Below are positions 35,265 to 42,765 of a stretch of 64,000 bases of DNA, piece by piece. The notes under the pieces are model-generated. The model was not told the origin of the DNA. It did no database searches and saw only the letters and a program-made list of their open reading frames with translations. The stretch lies in contig NZ_JAPSIY010000001.1 in assembly GCF_031178445.1 (NCBI RefSeq), positions 124,001-188,000 on the forward strand. The letters run 5' to 3'. A program made the translations under genes and the position numbers. The first letter of the stretch is position 1. Each line of letters begins with the position of its first letter. This DNA is from Microbacterium sp. (GTDB lineage Bacteria; Actinomycetota; Actinomycetes; Actinomycetales; Microbacteriaceae).

Positions 35265-36485
35265 TCACCGGGGCAGTGGTTCGCCCCGGTACAGCGCCTC
35301 GAACGTGTCGAGCGTGCGGTTGATGTCGTGCACCGCGACGCCGTCGAGCGAGGCGCGCTGCATCCGCTCGTACTCCTCGGGAGGTGCGGTCAGCACACGT
35401 GTGAGCTTCTCGGCGAGGTCTTCGACGTTGCCAGGCTCGAACAGATAACCGTTCTCGCCGTCGTGCACGAGGTGCGGGAGGGCGACGGCGTTCGCGCCGA
35501 CGACGGGCAGAGCCGACGCCATGGCCTCCATCGTCACGATCGACTGCAGCTCGGCGATCGACGCGATCGCGAACACCGATGAACGCGAGTACAGCTCGCG
35601 AAGCTGCTCGTCGGAGACACGGCCGTGGAACGTGACGCGATCGGCCAGGCCGAGCTGCGCCGCGAGCGCCTCCAGCGACCTGCGCTGATCTCCGCCACCC
35701 GCGATGTCGAAGTGCGCGTCCAGCGCCGGATCGAGCTTGGTCATCGCACGCAGCACGACGTCGACGTGCTTCTCGCCGGTCAGGCGCCCCACGAAGAGTA
35801 TGCGGTTCCGTTCCCGAGGCCCGACGACGGGGGTGTAGTTCGTGCGGTCGATGCCGCACGAGATCGGCACCACACCGGCGATGTCGATGGTGCGCTCGAG
35901 GAAGTCGGCCGCCTTGCGCGTCGGGGTGGTGACGGCGCGGGCCATGTCGAAGGTGCGCTTCGCGTCTTCCCAGGCCAGCTTCAGCACCATGCGGTCGACG
36001 AACTCCGGCATGGTGGTGTGGTCGAGGATGTTCTCGGCCATGACGTGGTTGGTGGCGACGACAGGGATGCCGCGCTGGTGGGCGATGCGAGTGAGACCGC
36101 GGCCGATCACGATGTGCGACTGGATGTGCACGATATCGGGCTTGACGCGGTCGAGCACCTTGCGCGCGTAGTGCTTCGAGCGCCAGGGCCAGATGAAGCG
36201 AAGCCAGTCATGCGGAAGCCAGCGCACCGCGGGCAGGCGGTGCAGGGTCATCGGCTCGCCTTCGATGACCTCGGTGTGCGGCGCGGAGCGCCGGTAGGCC
36301 GTGTTGGGGGCGACCACGTGCACCTCGTGACCGCGCTGGACGAGACCGGCAGCGAGGCGCTCGGCGAATCGAGCGGCGCCGTTGATGTCGGGAGCGAAGG
36401 TGTCACAGCCGATCAGGATCTTCAGAGGGCGACGGTCAGGGGTCGCTGATCCCGGCTGGGCGCGATGATCGTCAGAAGATGTCAC
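35265..36485 (-). CDS. Family 4 glycosyltransferase (GT-B), mannosyltransferase-like
   Basis: A 406-residue cytoplasmic/peripheral glycosyltransferase. The N-terminal acceptor domain carries LKILIGCDTFAPDINGAARF. The C-terminal donor domain carries ILFVGRLTGEKHVDVVLRAM and the EX7E region, here IAELQSIVTMEAMASALPVV (Q in place of the usual S/G after E..). It resembles actinobacterial mannosyltransferases that act on lipid-linked or phosphatidylinositol acceptors, but no neighbour confirms this. Confidence 0.85.
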   Translation of the reverse strand: MTSSDDHRAQPGSATPDRRPLKILIGCDTFAPDINGAARFAERLAAGLVQRGHEVHVVAPNTAYRRSAPHTEVIEGEPMTLHRLPAVRWLPHDWLRFIWPWRSKHYARKVLDRVKPDIVHIQSHIVIGRGLTRIAHQRGIPVVATNHVMAENILDHTTMPEFVDRMVLKLAWEDAKRTFDMARAVTTPTRKAADFLERTIDIAGVVPISCGIDRTNYTPVVGPRERNRILFVGRLTGEKHVDVVLRAMTKLDPALDAHFDIAGGGDQRRSLEALAAQLGLADRVTFHGRVSDEQLRELYSRSSVFAIASIAELQSIVTMEAMASALPVVGANAVALPHLVHDGENGYLFEPGNVEDLAEKLTRVLTAPPEEYERMQRASLDGVAVHDINRTLDTFEALYRGEPLPR

Positions 36486-36630
36486 GGAAGGTGCTGCCTA
36501 TCTGTAGCGCTCGGGAAGGGCTTCATGGGCCGGTCGGGCGCTGGCAACTCTACCGGAGGCCCCGGCGACACCGCGGAGGCCGAGCCGTCGCTCCCAGCGC
36601 GCGCCTGACGGCATCGCCTAACGTGGGGTC

Positions 36631-37215
36631 ATGCGCCTGATCTCCTCCGCCGACCCGGCCCTGTGGATCCCCGTGACCGGCTCACTCGGCTTCGCCGGGC
36701 GGCGGCACCGCAAGGCTGCGATCCGGATGCTGCTCGCGCAGGCCGGTGCCGGAATGGGCCGCGAGACGCTGCCGGGAGCGCGCTTCGGCAGCTGGCTGGC
36801 CAGCCAGGCCATCCCGTTCGCGATGCGCAGGGCCGACGGCCGAGTGCTCGCCTGGACCTGGAAAGCCGAGCCCGATCTCGTCGTCGCGATGGCCACTGTG
36901 CAGCAGCTCACCCCGCAGCTGCGCACCGCGAGGGCGATGATGCCGATGGAGTACGACGACACCGAGAGCTTCCCTACACCGCTCGGCGTGGGCGAGAAGC
37001 TGCTCATGTCGATGCCGTCCGACCCGTCGTCCCCGCCGTCGGCCACCTACACCTGGGACACCGGAAGCCACCTCGTCACCCTCAACGTGGTGTGCAGCGA
37101 TCGCGAGCGCTTCGGCACGCTGGAGGGCGCCCTCGACGACCTCGCGCGCAGCATCCGCATCGCCGACGATCTCTCCTCAGGCGAGTCGGACGTGTTGCGA
37201 CTGCCGCCGGCCTGA
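36631..37215 (+). CDS. Conserved-looking protein of unknown function
   Basis: A 194-residue soluble protein with no signal peptide or membrane helix. The N-terminus is basic (FAGRRHRKAAIRMLL); the middle has a YDDTESFPTPLGVGEKLLMS segment, and the C-terminus has a likely beta strand (SHLVTLNVVCSD) and helix (LEGALDDLARSIRIADDL). I do not recognise the family. A TAACGT hexamer (36619-36624) ends 6 nt before the ATG, which supports a genuine leaderless gene, and codon use matches the neighbours. Confidence 0.7.
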   Translation: MRLISSADPALWIPVTGSLGFAGRRHRKAAIRMLLAQAGAGMGRETLPGARFGSWLASQAIPFAMRRADGRVLAWTWKAEPDLVVAMATVQQLTPQLRTARAMMPMEYDDTESFPTPLGVGEKLLMSMPSDPSSPPSATYTWDTGSHLVTLNVVCSDRERFGTLEGALDDLARSIRIADDLSSGESDVLRLPPA

Positions 37216-37274
37216 GCCGGAAGCCGGCAGGCGCGATTTGACCCTCACGCGACGTGAGGCTCCACGATGCCGGT

Positions 37275-37793
37275 ATGAACGATTACTTCCCTGCATTCGA
37301 GATGGGGCCGGTCTCCGCACGCGGCATGCGCGCGGTGGCTCCCAAGATCTTCCGCGGCATCTACGCCATGCCCGCCTTCGTGACGATCCCCACGGCCGAC
37401 CTGGAGGCGTCGGTCGATTTCTGGGTGCGCGGCCTCGGTTTCGTCGAGCTCTTCCGCAACCCCGGCAACGTCGTGCACCTGCGCCGCTGGATCTTTCAGG
37501 ATGTGCTGCTGGTACCCGCCGCACCGGATGCCGCGCCGGCCGACGTTCCTGCGATGGCTGTGAGCTTCTCGTACGTGCTCAGCGAGCTCGATCACCTCGC
37601 CGCGTCGTGCGCGGCGCTGCTGCCGGGAAGCGTATCCGGGCCTCGTGACACACCCTGGCTCACCCGCGATGTCGAGGTGATCACCCCCGAACGGACGCGC
37701 GTGGTCTGCACGGCGCCGAGGGAGTTCGACCAGGACAGTCCGGAGGCGCAGAGCCTGCTGGCGGCGGGCATCCTCGCCCCGGATGCGGAGTAA
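37275..37793 (+). CDS. VOC (glyoxalase-like) family protein
   Basis: A 172-residue VOC protein. The fold begins with PAFVTIPTADLEASVDFWVR near residue 34, with RRWIFQDVLLVPA and a second half, SFSYVLSELDHLAASCAALL. About 30 residues precede the first strand, so an internal ATG at MPAFVTIP is an alternative start. It ends 3 nt before a MerR/TipAS regulator and is surely co-transcribed with it. The pairing suggests handling of a small toxic molecule, perhaps an antibiotic, but neither gene proves this. Confidence 0.8.
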   Translation: MNDYFPAFEMGPVSARGMRAVAPKIFRGIYAMPAFVTIPTADLEASVDFWVRGLGFVELFRNPGNVVHLRRWIFQDVLLVPAAPDAAPADVPAMAVSFSYVLSELDHLAASCAALLPGSVSGPRDTPWLTRDVEVITPERTRVVCTAPREFDQDSPEAQSLLAAGILAPDAE

Positions 37794-37796
37794 GGG

Positions 37797-38615
37797 ATGA
37801 CAATGGTCTCCATGGTTGAAGACCGCGTGGACTCCGGATCCACCGTGGGGCGCGCAGCCGAGATCGTCGGGGTGACGGTGCGCACACTGCACCACTGGGA
37901 CGAGATCGGCCTTGCCACGCCGTCACAGCGCACCCCGGCCGGCTACCGCTCGTACACGCGAGACGACATCGATCGCCTGCATCGCATCGTGGCCTACCGC
38001 GAGTCGGGCCTGGGCCTGGATGCTGTGCGCGAGGTGCTCGACGACGCGACGGCTGAGATCGGCGAGACGCTCCGCGTGCAACGCTCCCGGCTCGCCGACC
38101 GCATTCGTGATCTGCAGCGCCTGGATCAGCGCCTGGAGCGGCTCGGCGAGGCGCATGAGCGCGGAATCCTGCTCAGCGACCAGGAGCAGGCCGAGACGTT
38201 CGGGAGCGACTGGGATCCCGCGCGGTCGAGCGAGGCGCGGGTGCAGTGGGGTGGATCGCTGCAGTGGGCGCAGTTCGCAGAGCGGTCGGCGACACGCAGC
38301 CGTGACGAGTGGCGCGTACTCGCCGACGCGATGTCCGTCCTGCAGATGGACCTCGGCGACGCGCTCGATCGTGGTGTGACTCCGGGCAGCGCTGAGGCGA
38401 ACGAACTGGCCGAGCGCCATCGCGGAATCTTCTCGAACTTCTTTCCGCTCAGCCGCGAGATGCAGGTCTGCCTAGGCCGCATGTTCGAGTCCGATACCGG
38501 CTTCTCCGCCCACTACGACGGCATCCGGGCCGGCCTCGCGTCGTGGTTCCGGCAGATCATCGACGAATCGGCTCGGGCGCACGGCATCGATCCGGATGCC
38601 GCCGTCTGGCGGTGA
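37797..38615 (+). CDS. MerR family regulator with TipAS drug-binding domain
   Basis: A 272-residue protein with a MerR winged helix (TVGRAAEIVGVTVRTLHHWD, then RTPAGYRSYTRDDIDRL), a coiled-coil dimerisation helix at about 85-125, and a C-terminal TipAS domain from about 155 (NFFPLSREMQVCLGRMFESD, then HYDGIRAGLASWF). TipA/AlbA-type domains bind thiopeptides or albicidin and either activate transcription or sequester the drug. The VOC gene 3 nt upstream is its operon partner. Confidence 0.88.
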   Translation: MTMVSMVEDRVDSGSTVGRAAEIVGVTVRTLHHWDEIGLATPSQRTPAGYRSYTRDDIDRLHRIVAYRESGLGLDAVREVLDDATAEIGETLRVQRSRLADRIRDLQRLDQRLERLGEAHERGILLSDQEQAETFGSDWDPARSSEARVQWGGSLQWAQFAERSATRSRDEWRVLADAMSVLQMDLGDALDRGVTPGSAEANELAERHRGIFSNFFPLSREMQVCLGRMFESDTGFSAHYDGIRAGLASWFRQIIDESARAHGIDPDAAVWR

Positions 38616-38646
38616 GAAGGCGGCATCCGAACCCCGCGGTTGCGGA

Positions 38647-39219
38647 TCAGCCTTTGGCGTACTCGGCGAGCACCACTCCCGAGCCGAAAGCCGTCACCGA
38701 CGTCGGCGCGGTCCTCTGCGGCGCGTAGTCGCGGTCACCGAACCACCGGATGCCGTCGCCGAAGAGCACCGGGTTCACCTTCAGCGCGAGGCGATCGATC
38801 TCGTCGACCAGAGCGGCGGCGAGCGACCCGCCGCCGCAGAGCCAGATGCCCTTGCCCGGCTCGCGCTTCAGCTCTCGCACCATCTCGACGGGGTCGCGGT
38901 CGGTGAACTCGACCCCGTCCGACCCTGCCGGTGGCTCGTGGTCGCGGGTGAACACGATCTGCCGCAGGTGGGCGTAGGGGCTCGGCAGGTCGGGCAGACC
39001 GACCGCGTAGGTGTTCCACCCCATGAGGACGGTGTCGAACGGGCCGTCGTCCACGGGGATTCCGACGGCGTCGGCGAGCGCCGTCGGAACGGTGCCACGG
39101 TACTTCTCGCCGATGGCGGTCACATGGTCACCCTCGAAGAGGAACCGGTCGTACTCGCCGGCCGGCCCGGCGATGAAGCCGTCGAGGGTGACCGCCACGT
39201 AGTAGGTGAGTTCTCGCAT
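38647..39219 (-). CDS. Dihydrofolate reductase/RibD C-terminal family protein
   Basis: A second RibD-C/DHFR-like paralogue (190 residues): LTYYVAVTLDGFIAGPAGEY at the N-terminus, VLMGWNTYAVGLP near 70, and IWLCGGGSLAAALVDEIDRL near 130, the NADPH-binding Gly-rich segment. The substrate is unknown. Two adjacent ATG codons (39222 and 39219) follow GGAAG; the second gives better spacing. It is divergent from a TetR regulator whose likely operator lies in the 70-bp gap. Confidence 0.85.
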   Translation of the reverse strand: MRELTYYVAVTLDGFIAGPAGEYDRFLFEGDHVTAIGEKYRGTVPTALADAVGIPVDDGPFDTVLMGWNTYAVGLPDLPSPYAHLRQIVFTRDHEPPAGSDGVEFTDRDPVEMVRELKREPGKGIWLCGGGSLAAALVDEIDRLALKVNPVLFGDGIRWFGDRDYAPQRTAPTSVTAFGSGVVLAEYAKG

Positions 39220-39231
39220 CATCTTCCAATC

Positions 39232-39277
39232 ACAACAGGTGCAGTGGTTAGAGACTACAACAGGTGACGTGGTTGAG
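39232..39277. promoter_or_regulatory. Tandem repeat operator between reductase and TetR genes
   Basis: Two direct copies of about 21 bp, both beginning ACAACAGGTG and continuing with a GTGGTT block, start at 39232 and 39257, 25 bp apart. Each is also an imperfect AAC...GTT inverted repeat. The pair covers the promoter region shared by the divergent DHFR-like and TetR genes. Confidence 0.6.
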
Positions 39278-39290
39278 CTAGTGTCGAGGC

Positions 39291-39872
39291 ATGGCGAAGA
39301 ACGAGGCACGGCGGAACGCCCTGGCGGATGCGGGCATCGCCGTCCTGGCCAGGGAAGGCTCGCGCGGGCTGACGCACCGCGCGATCGATGCGGAGGCCGG
39401 CGTGCCGACGGGCACGACGTCGAACTACTTCCGCAGCCGCGACACTCTCATCTCTGGTCTCTTCGCACGCATCGGGGACAGGCTCGCGCCCACTCCCGAG
39501 GACCTCGCCGCCCGCGCCTCGGCGCCCCCGACTCGGGAGCTCTTCGCCGACTACGTCCGCGACATCGTGCGGCGGCTGACGACCAATCGCGAAGTCACCC
39601 TCGCCCTGTACGAACTGCGGCTCGAGTCGGCGCGCCGCCCCGAACTGGCCGAGGCACTGGGCGATTGGCAGCGCGCCGGACTCGAGGGCGACATCGCCTT
39701 CAACGAGGCGGCGGGACTGCCGGGCGGGCGGCGGGAGATCGCCCTGTTCCACTATGCGATCGAGGGCCTCGTTTTCGATCGGCTGACCTCACCCATCGAT
39801 CCGGACACCCCGACCGACGACGTCGTCGACGCGCTGGTCGCGGGCCTGCTGCCTGAGCATCCGCCGGCTTGA
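39291..39872 (+). CDS. TetR family transcriptional regulator
   Basis: A 193-residue regulator with an N-terminal TetR helix-turn-helix (LTHRAIDAEAGVPTGTTSNY, residues about 27-46) and a helical C-terminal domain. It is divergent from the DHFR-like gene and probably represses it and itself through the tandem repeats in the gap. TAGTGT (39279-39284) ends 6 nt before the ATG, consistent with a leaderless mRNA. Confidence 0.88.
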   Translation: MAKNEARRNALADAGIAVLAREGSRGLTHRAIDAEAGVPTGTTSNYFRSRDTLISGLFARIGDRLAPTPEDLAARASAPPTRELFADYVRDIVRRLTTNREVTLALYELRLESARRPELAEALGDWQRAGLEGDIAFNEAAGLPGGRREIALFHYAIEGLVFDRLTSPIDPDTPTDDVVDALVAGLLPEHPPA

Positions 39873-39890
39873 TCGACCGCCGCCGCCCGA

Positions 39891-40547
39891 CTACTCCTGT
39901 CCGGTGTAGAACCCGTACGTCGCCTCTGCAGCTCGGCGGGCCACCTCGGCATCGGCACCCGCGGCGATGTGGGCGGCCGCCCACCTGTCGGCGACCCGCC
40001 GCGTGAACGATCGGCCCTCATCCGACAGCTGCCACTCCGCGGCGTCCGCCGGAGTGACAGAGCCCTCAAGTGCCCCGAGATGCAGGGCAAGACCCAGGAG
40101 CGCCTGATCCCACCCGACACCCGTCGCTCCGGGGCCGAACATGTTCCACATCTGCGCGGGGACGTCGGCGGTTCGAGCAGTGTGCTCCAGCTCGAGACGG
40201 GTGCGTTCGTCACCCAACGCCGTGAGACGCACTGCGAGCCAGCTGACGCTGCCGCCGTACTCCCAGGTGACCCGGTACCCGGCCTCACCTCTGCTCGGAG
40301 CGCGGCACTCGAGCACCTCACCGCCGGCGTTGCGCTCGAGCTGATAGCGTCCGCCGAGGCGTAGATCGCCGCTGACCGGCAGGAACCACCGCGCGATGCG
40401 CTCGCCAGCGGTCACCGCCTCCCAGACATCGTCAATTCCCGACGGGTACTCCTGCGCGAGCGTCTGCACGTGGGCCTGGTGACCGTCTGCATCTTCCGTG
40501 CGGAGTTCGCGCGTGACAGCGTCGGCCTGCTTCTGCACATCCACCAT
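39891..40547 (-). CDS. SRPBCC (AHSA1-like) domain protein
   Basis: A 218-residue START/AHSA1-like protein. The fold begins with the strand and helix LAQEYPSGIDDVWEAVTAGE, continues with ARWFLPVSGDLRLGGRYQLE, and includes the typical WNMFGPGATGVGWDQALLGL near its C-terminal helix. These domains bind hydrophobic ligands. It follows an ArsR regulator with the stop and start 2 nt apart (the ATG at 40553 would overlap it), a common ArsR-SRPBCC pairing in actinobacteria. GAGAGG 7 nt upstream favours the ATG at 40547. Confidence 0.85.
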   Translation of the reverse strand: MVDVQKQADAVTRELRTEDADGHQAHVQTLAQEYPSGIDDVWEAVTAGERIARWFLPVSGDLRLGGRYQLERNAGGEVLECRAPSRGEAGYRVTWEYGGSVSWLAVRLTALGDERTRLELEHTARTADVPAQMWNMFGPGATGVGWDQALLGLALHLGALEGSVTPADAAEWQLSDEGRSFTRRVADRWAAAHIAAGADAEVARRAAEATYGFYTGQE

Positions 40548-40549
40548 GA

Positions 40550-40945
40550 TCATTCCTCTCCATCGTCGAGTCGGTTGTCGTTCTCGGATCCGGGGTTGCC
40601 CGTCGCACTCCGGGCGCGTTGGACCCGGCCGCGGGCGAGTTCGGTGTCGAGCGCTGCGAGCGGGCCGCGCCAGAACCGCTCGAAAGCGGTCAGCCAGACA
40701 TTCGCCTCCTGCATGCCGCGGGGATCGACCGCATACAACCGGCGCGCACCCTCGGCTCGCACGGTCGCGAATCCCTGTTCGCGCAGGACCCGCAGCTGCT
40801 GTGAGACCGCGGGCTGGCTGATGCCGAACTCGGCCTGGATCGTCGCGCCGACCGCGCCCGCGGGCCGCTCCCCGTCGGCGAGAAGTTCGAGGATGCGGCG
40901 GCGGACGGGATCACCGAGAACGTCGAGCGCGTGCATGTCAGCCAT
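40550..40945 (-). CDS. ArsR family winged-helix regulator
   Basis: A 131-residue regulator with the ArsR core: HALDVLGDPVRRRILELLAD, the recognition region EFGISQPAVSQQLRVLREQG and the wing ATVRAEGARRLYAVDP. It lacks the Cys metal-binding motif ELCVCDL, so it is probably not metal-sensing. It belongs to the group paired with SRPBCC proteins. A 14-bp palindrome 20 bp upstream is its likely operator. The start is the second of two adjacent ATG codons, with AGAGG 5 nt before it. Confidence 0.88.
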   Translation of the reverse strand: MADMHALDVLGDPVRRRILELLADGERPAGAVGATIQAEFGISQPAVSQQLRVLREQGFATVRAEGARRLYAVDPRGMQEANVWLTAFERFWRGPLAALDTELARGRVQRARSATGNPGSENDNRLDDGEE

Positions 40946-40964
40946 CATTGCCTCTGCGCTTATA

Positions 40965-40978
40965 TAAGTCAAGACTTA
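40965..40978. promoter_or_regulatory. Palindromic operator of the ArsR-SRPBCC operon
   Basis: TAAGTC-AA-GACTTA, a perfect 6-bp inverted repeat within a conspicuously AT-rich stretch (40960-40985), lies 20 bp upstream of the ArsR start where its promoter must be. Confidence 0.72.
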
Positions 40979-41046
40979 ATTTATTGGTCCGCACGCCGCG
41001 GGCACCGCGGTTCGTCTCCGGCTCGGGAGGGAGCAGGAGGCACCCT

Positions 41047-41096
41047 GAGCACGAATCCGCCCTCCCCCGGGAGGGAAGGGCGGATCTCACGTGCTC
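41047..41096. terminator. Large terminator hairpin after the isomerase gene
   Basis: The outer arms GAGCACG / CGTGCTC (41047-41053, 41090-41096) and inner arms ATCCGCCCT / AGGGCGGAT (41055-41063, 41077-41085) are perfectly complementary, with a further CCTCCC/GGGAGG stem near the tip. It begins 12 nt beyond the isomerase stop on the minus strand and insulates the ArsR operon downstream. Confidence 0.85.
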
Positions 41097-41107
41097 GGGG
41101 ACGGTGG

Positions 41108-42739
41108 TCAGATCTTCACGTCACCGATCAGGTTCACCTTGATGCCCATGCCGTCGAACATCGCAGCCTTCGCGATCAGCGCCTTGTCGGCCGTCTCGGC
41201 GTCGGGCGCGTAGACCAGCTGAGCGTGGTTGGCCTTGTGGCGAGCCATGAACTGGTCGCGTGTGACGCCGTGCAGCACGACGTGCGCGAGGGGCCACTCG
41301 GGGTTGGTGGCCTCGCGGCGGCGCCGGGTCTCCTCCTCGGGCAGCTCCACGACCGTGGCGCGGAAGATGTCGGCCTGCAGGATGCCGTCGGCGATGAACA
41401 CGCGGCTGAGCACGACCTCCCCGGGCTTCGAGGTGCCGTTGAGGGTCGCGCCTCCCGCCGGGAAGAAGACGTGCCCCTGTCGCCATCCCTCTGCCTTGTC
41501 CCAGCCGCCGAGGTGCGAGGCGGGAACGGAACCCGAGATCTCATACGCCCACACGAACTCGCCGTCGTACTCCTCGCCCCAGCGCACGTCGTGCAGCGTG
41601 TTGTCGGGCACCAGGCCCATCGCGCGCCAGACGCGGTCGGTGACGAGCGCGTCGACAGCGACGCCCTCATCGGCCTCGTTGAAGTGCGGGAAGGCGCGGC
41701 CGGCGTGCAGCTCGCGCTCGCCGTCGCGCGAGTACACCGGGGGGCGCTCGGTGGAGTTGAGGATGCCCTCGGCGAGATCCGATGCGGGCACGAGGTCTTT
41801 CAGGCCCTGCTGGTACTGGATTCCGACGGCGTCGAGGCCGAAATCGTCGGCGATGCGCAGGGCCGCGATGTACATCTTCATCTGCCACTGCACCTGCTCG
41901 CGCGTGAGCTCGGTGGCGCCGTCTTCGCCGAAGCGGAACGTCATGCCGTGGTCGATCAGCCAGTCGTAGGCGGCATTGGCTTCGTCCTCGCCGACGTTGA
42001 GCATCTCGGCGTACAGGGCCGACTGCGACAGGCGCTCCTTGTAGATGCCGGTGAGGTTGAGCAGCTCGTCGTCGAAGATGGCGTTGTACATGCCCATGCA
42101 GCCCTCGTCGAAGACGCCGATGATGGCCTTCTCATCGAGCAGCTGCTTGGCCAGCGCCTCGCCGAGCTGCTTCTCAGGGCTCTCGGGCAGCGCGGGCAGG
42201 GGACGCACGTGCGAGGCATCGTGAGTGATCGTGCTCGTCTCGGTCCACTCGCGGATGCCGTCCTTGAACCACTGGTCGGTGAAGTCGACCGACCAGGTCG
42301 TGGAGTAGGGCTTGTCCATCTTGGTCAGGCCGGCGTTCAGCCCGAGCAGACCGACCAGGCCGGGCCAGTCGCCGGCGAAGTTCGCGACCGTGAGGATGGG
42401 CCCCTGGTGGCTGCGCAGGCCTGCGAGCACATGGTGCGAGTACTGCCAGTTGGCGATCGCGACGATCAGCGGCGCGTCGACGGGGATGTTCTTGAACACC
42501 TCGAGGCCCATGCGCTGGCTCGAGATGAACCCGTGTCCGGTCTCGGGGTCGACGTCGAACGCACGGATGACGTTCCATCCGAGCTCGTCGAAGACCCGGC
42601 CGACGCCGGCCTCGAGCTCGACCTGCGTCGGCCAGCCGCCGATGTTGGCCGACTCGCGCAGATCGCCGGAGGTGATCAGGTACGCGGTCTTCGGAGCGCT
42701 CTGCGGCCGCGAGAGCGGGGTGGGAAGGGTGTAGCTCAT
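41108..42739 (-). CDS. L-fucose/L-arabinose isomerase family protein
   Basis: A 543-residue protein of the fucose isomerase-like fold, which interconverts aldoses and ketoses with Mn2+. Features: TAYLITSGDLRESANIGGWP at the start, IVAIANWQYSHHVLAGLRSH near 95, a likely metal-ligand Glu in GVFDEGCMGMYNAIF near 210, Asp in KDLVPASDLAEG near 320, and a C-terminal His in RHKANHAQLVYA near 510. It is the last gene of the sugar locus, 26 nt after the FGGY kinase. This supports aldose to ketose conversion followed by phosphorylation; the sugar is not known. Confidence 0.8.
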   Translation of the reverse strand: MSYTLPTPLSRPQSAPKTAYLITSGDLRESANIGGWPTQVELEAGVGRVFDELGWNVIRAFDVDPETGHGFISSQRMGLEVFKNIPVDAPLIVAIANWQYSHHVLAGLRSHQGPILTVANFAGDWPGLVGLLGLNAGLTKMDKPYSTTWSVDFTDQWFKDGIREWTETSTITHDASHVRPLPALPESPEKQLGEALAKQLLDEKAIIGVFDEGCMGMYNAIFDDELLNLTGIYKERLSQSALYAEMLNVGEDEANAAYDWLIDHGMTFRFGEDGATELTREQVQWQMKMYIAALRIADDFGLDAVGIQYQQGLKDLVPASDLAEGILNSTERPPVYSRDGERELHAGRAFPHFNEADEGVAVDALVTDRVWRAMGLVPDNTLHDVRWGEEYDGEFVWAYEISGSVPASHLGGWDKAEGWRQGHVFFPAGGATLNGTSKPGEVVLSRVFIADGILQADIFRATVVELPEEETRRRREATNPEWPLAHVVLHGVTRDQFMARHKANHAQLVYAPDAETADKALIAKAAMFDGMGIKVNLIGDVKI

Positions 42740-42765
42740 GGGTTTCTCCGATGGGTGGGTGGGTG

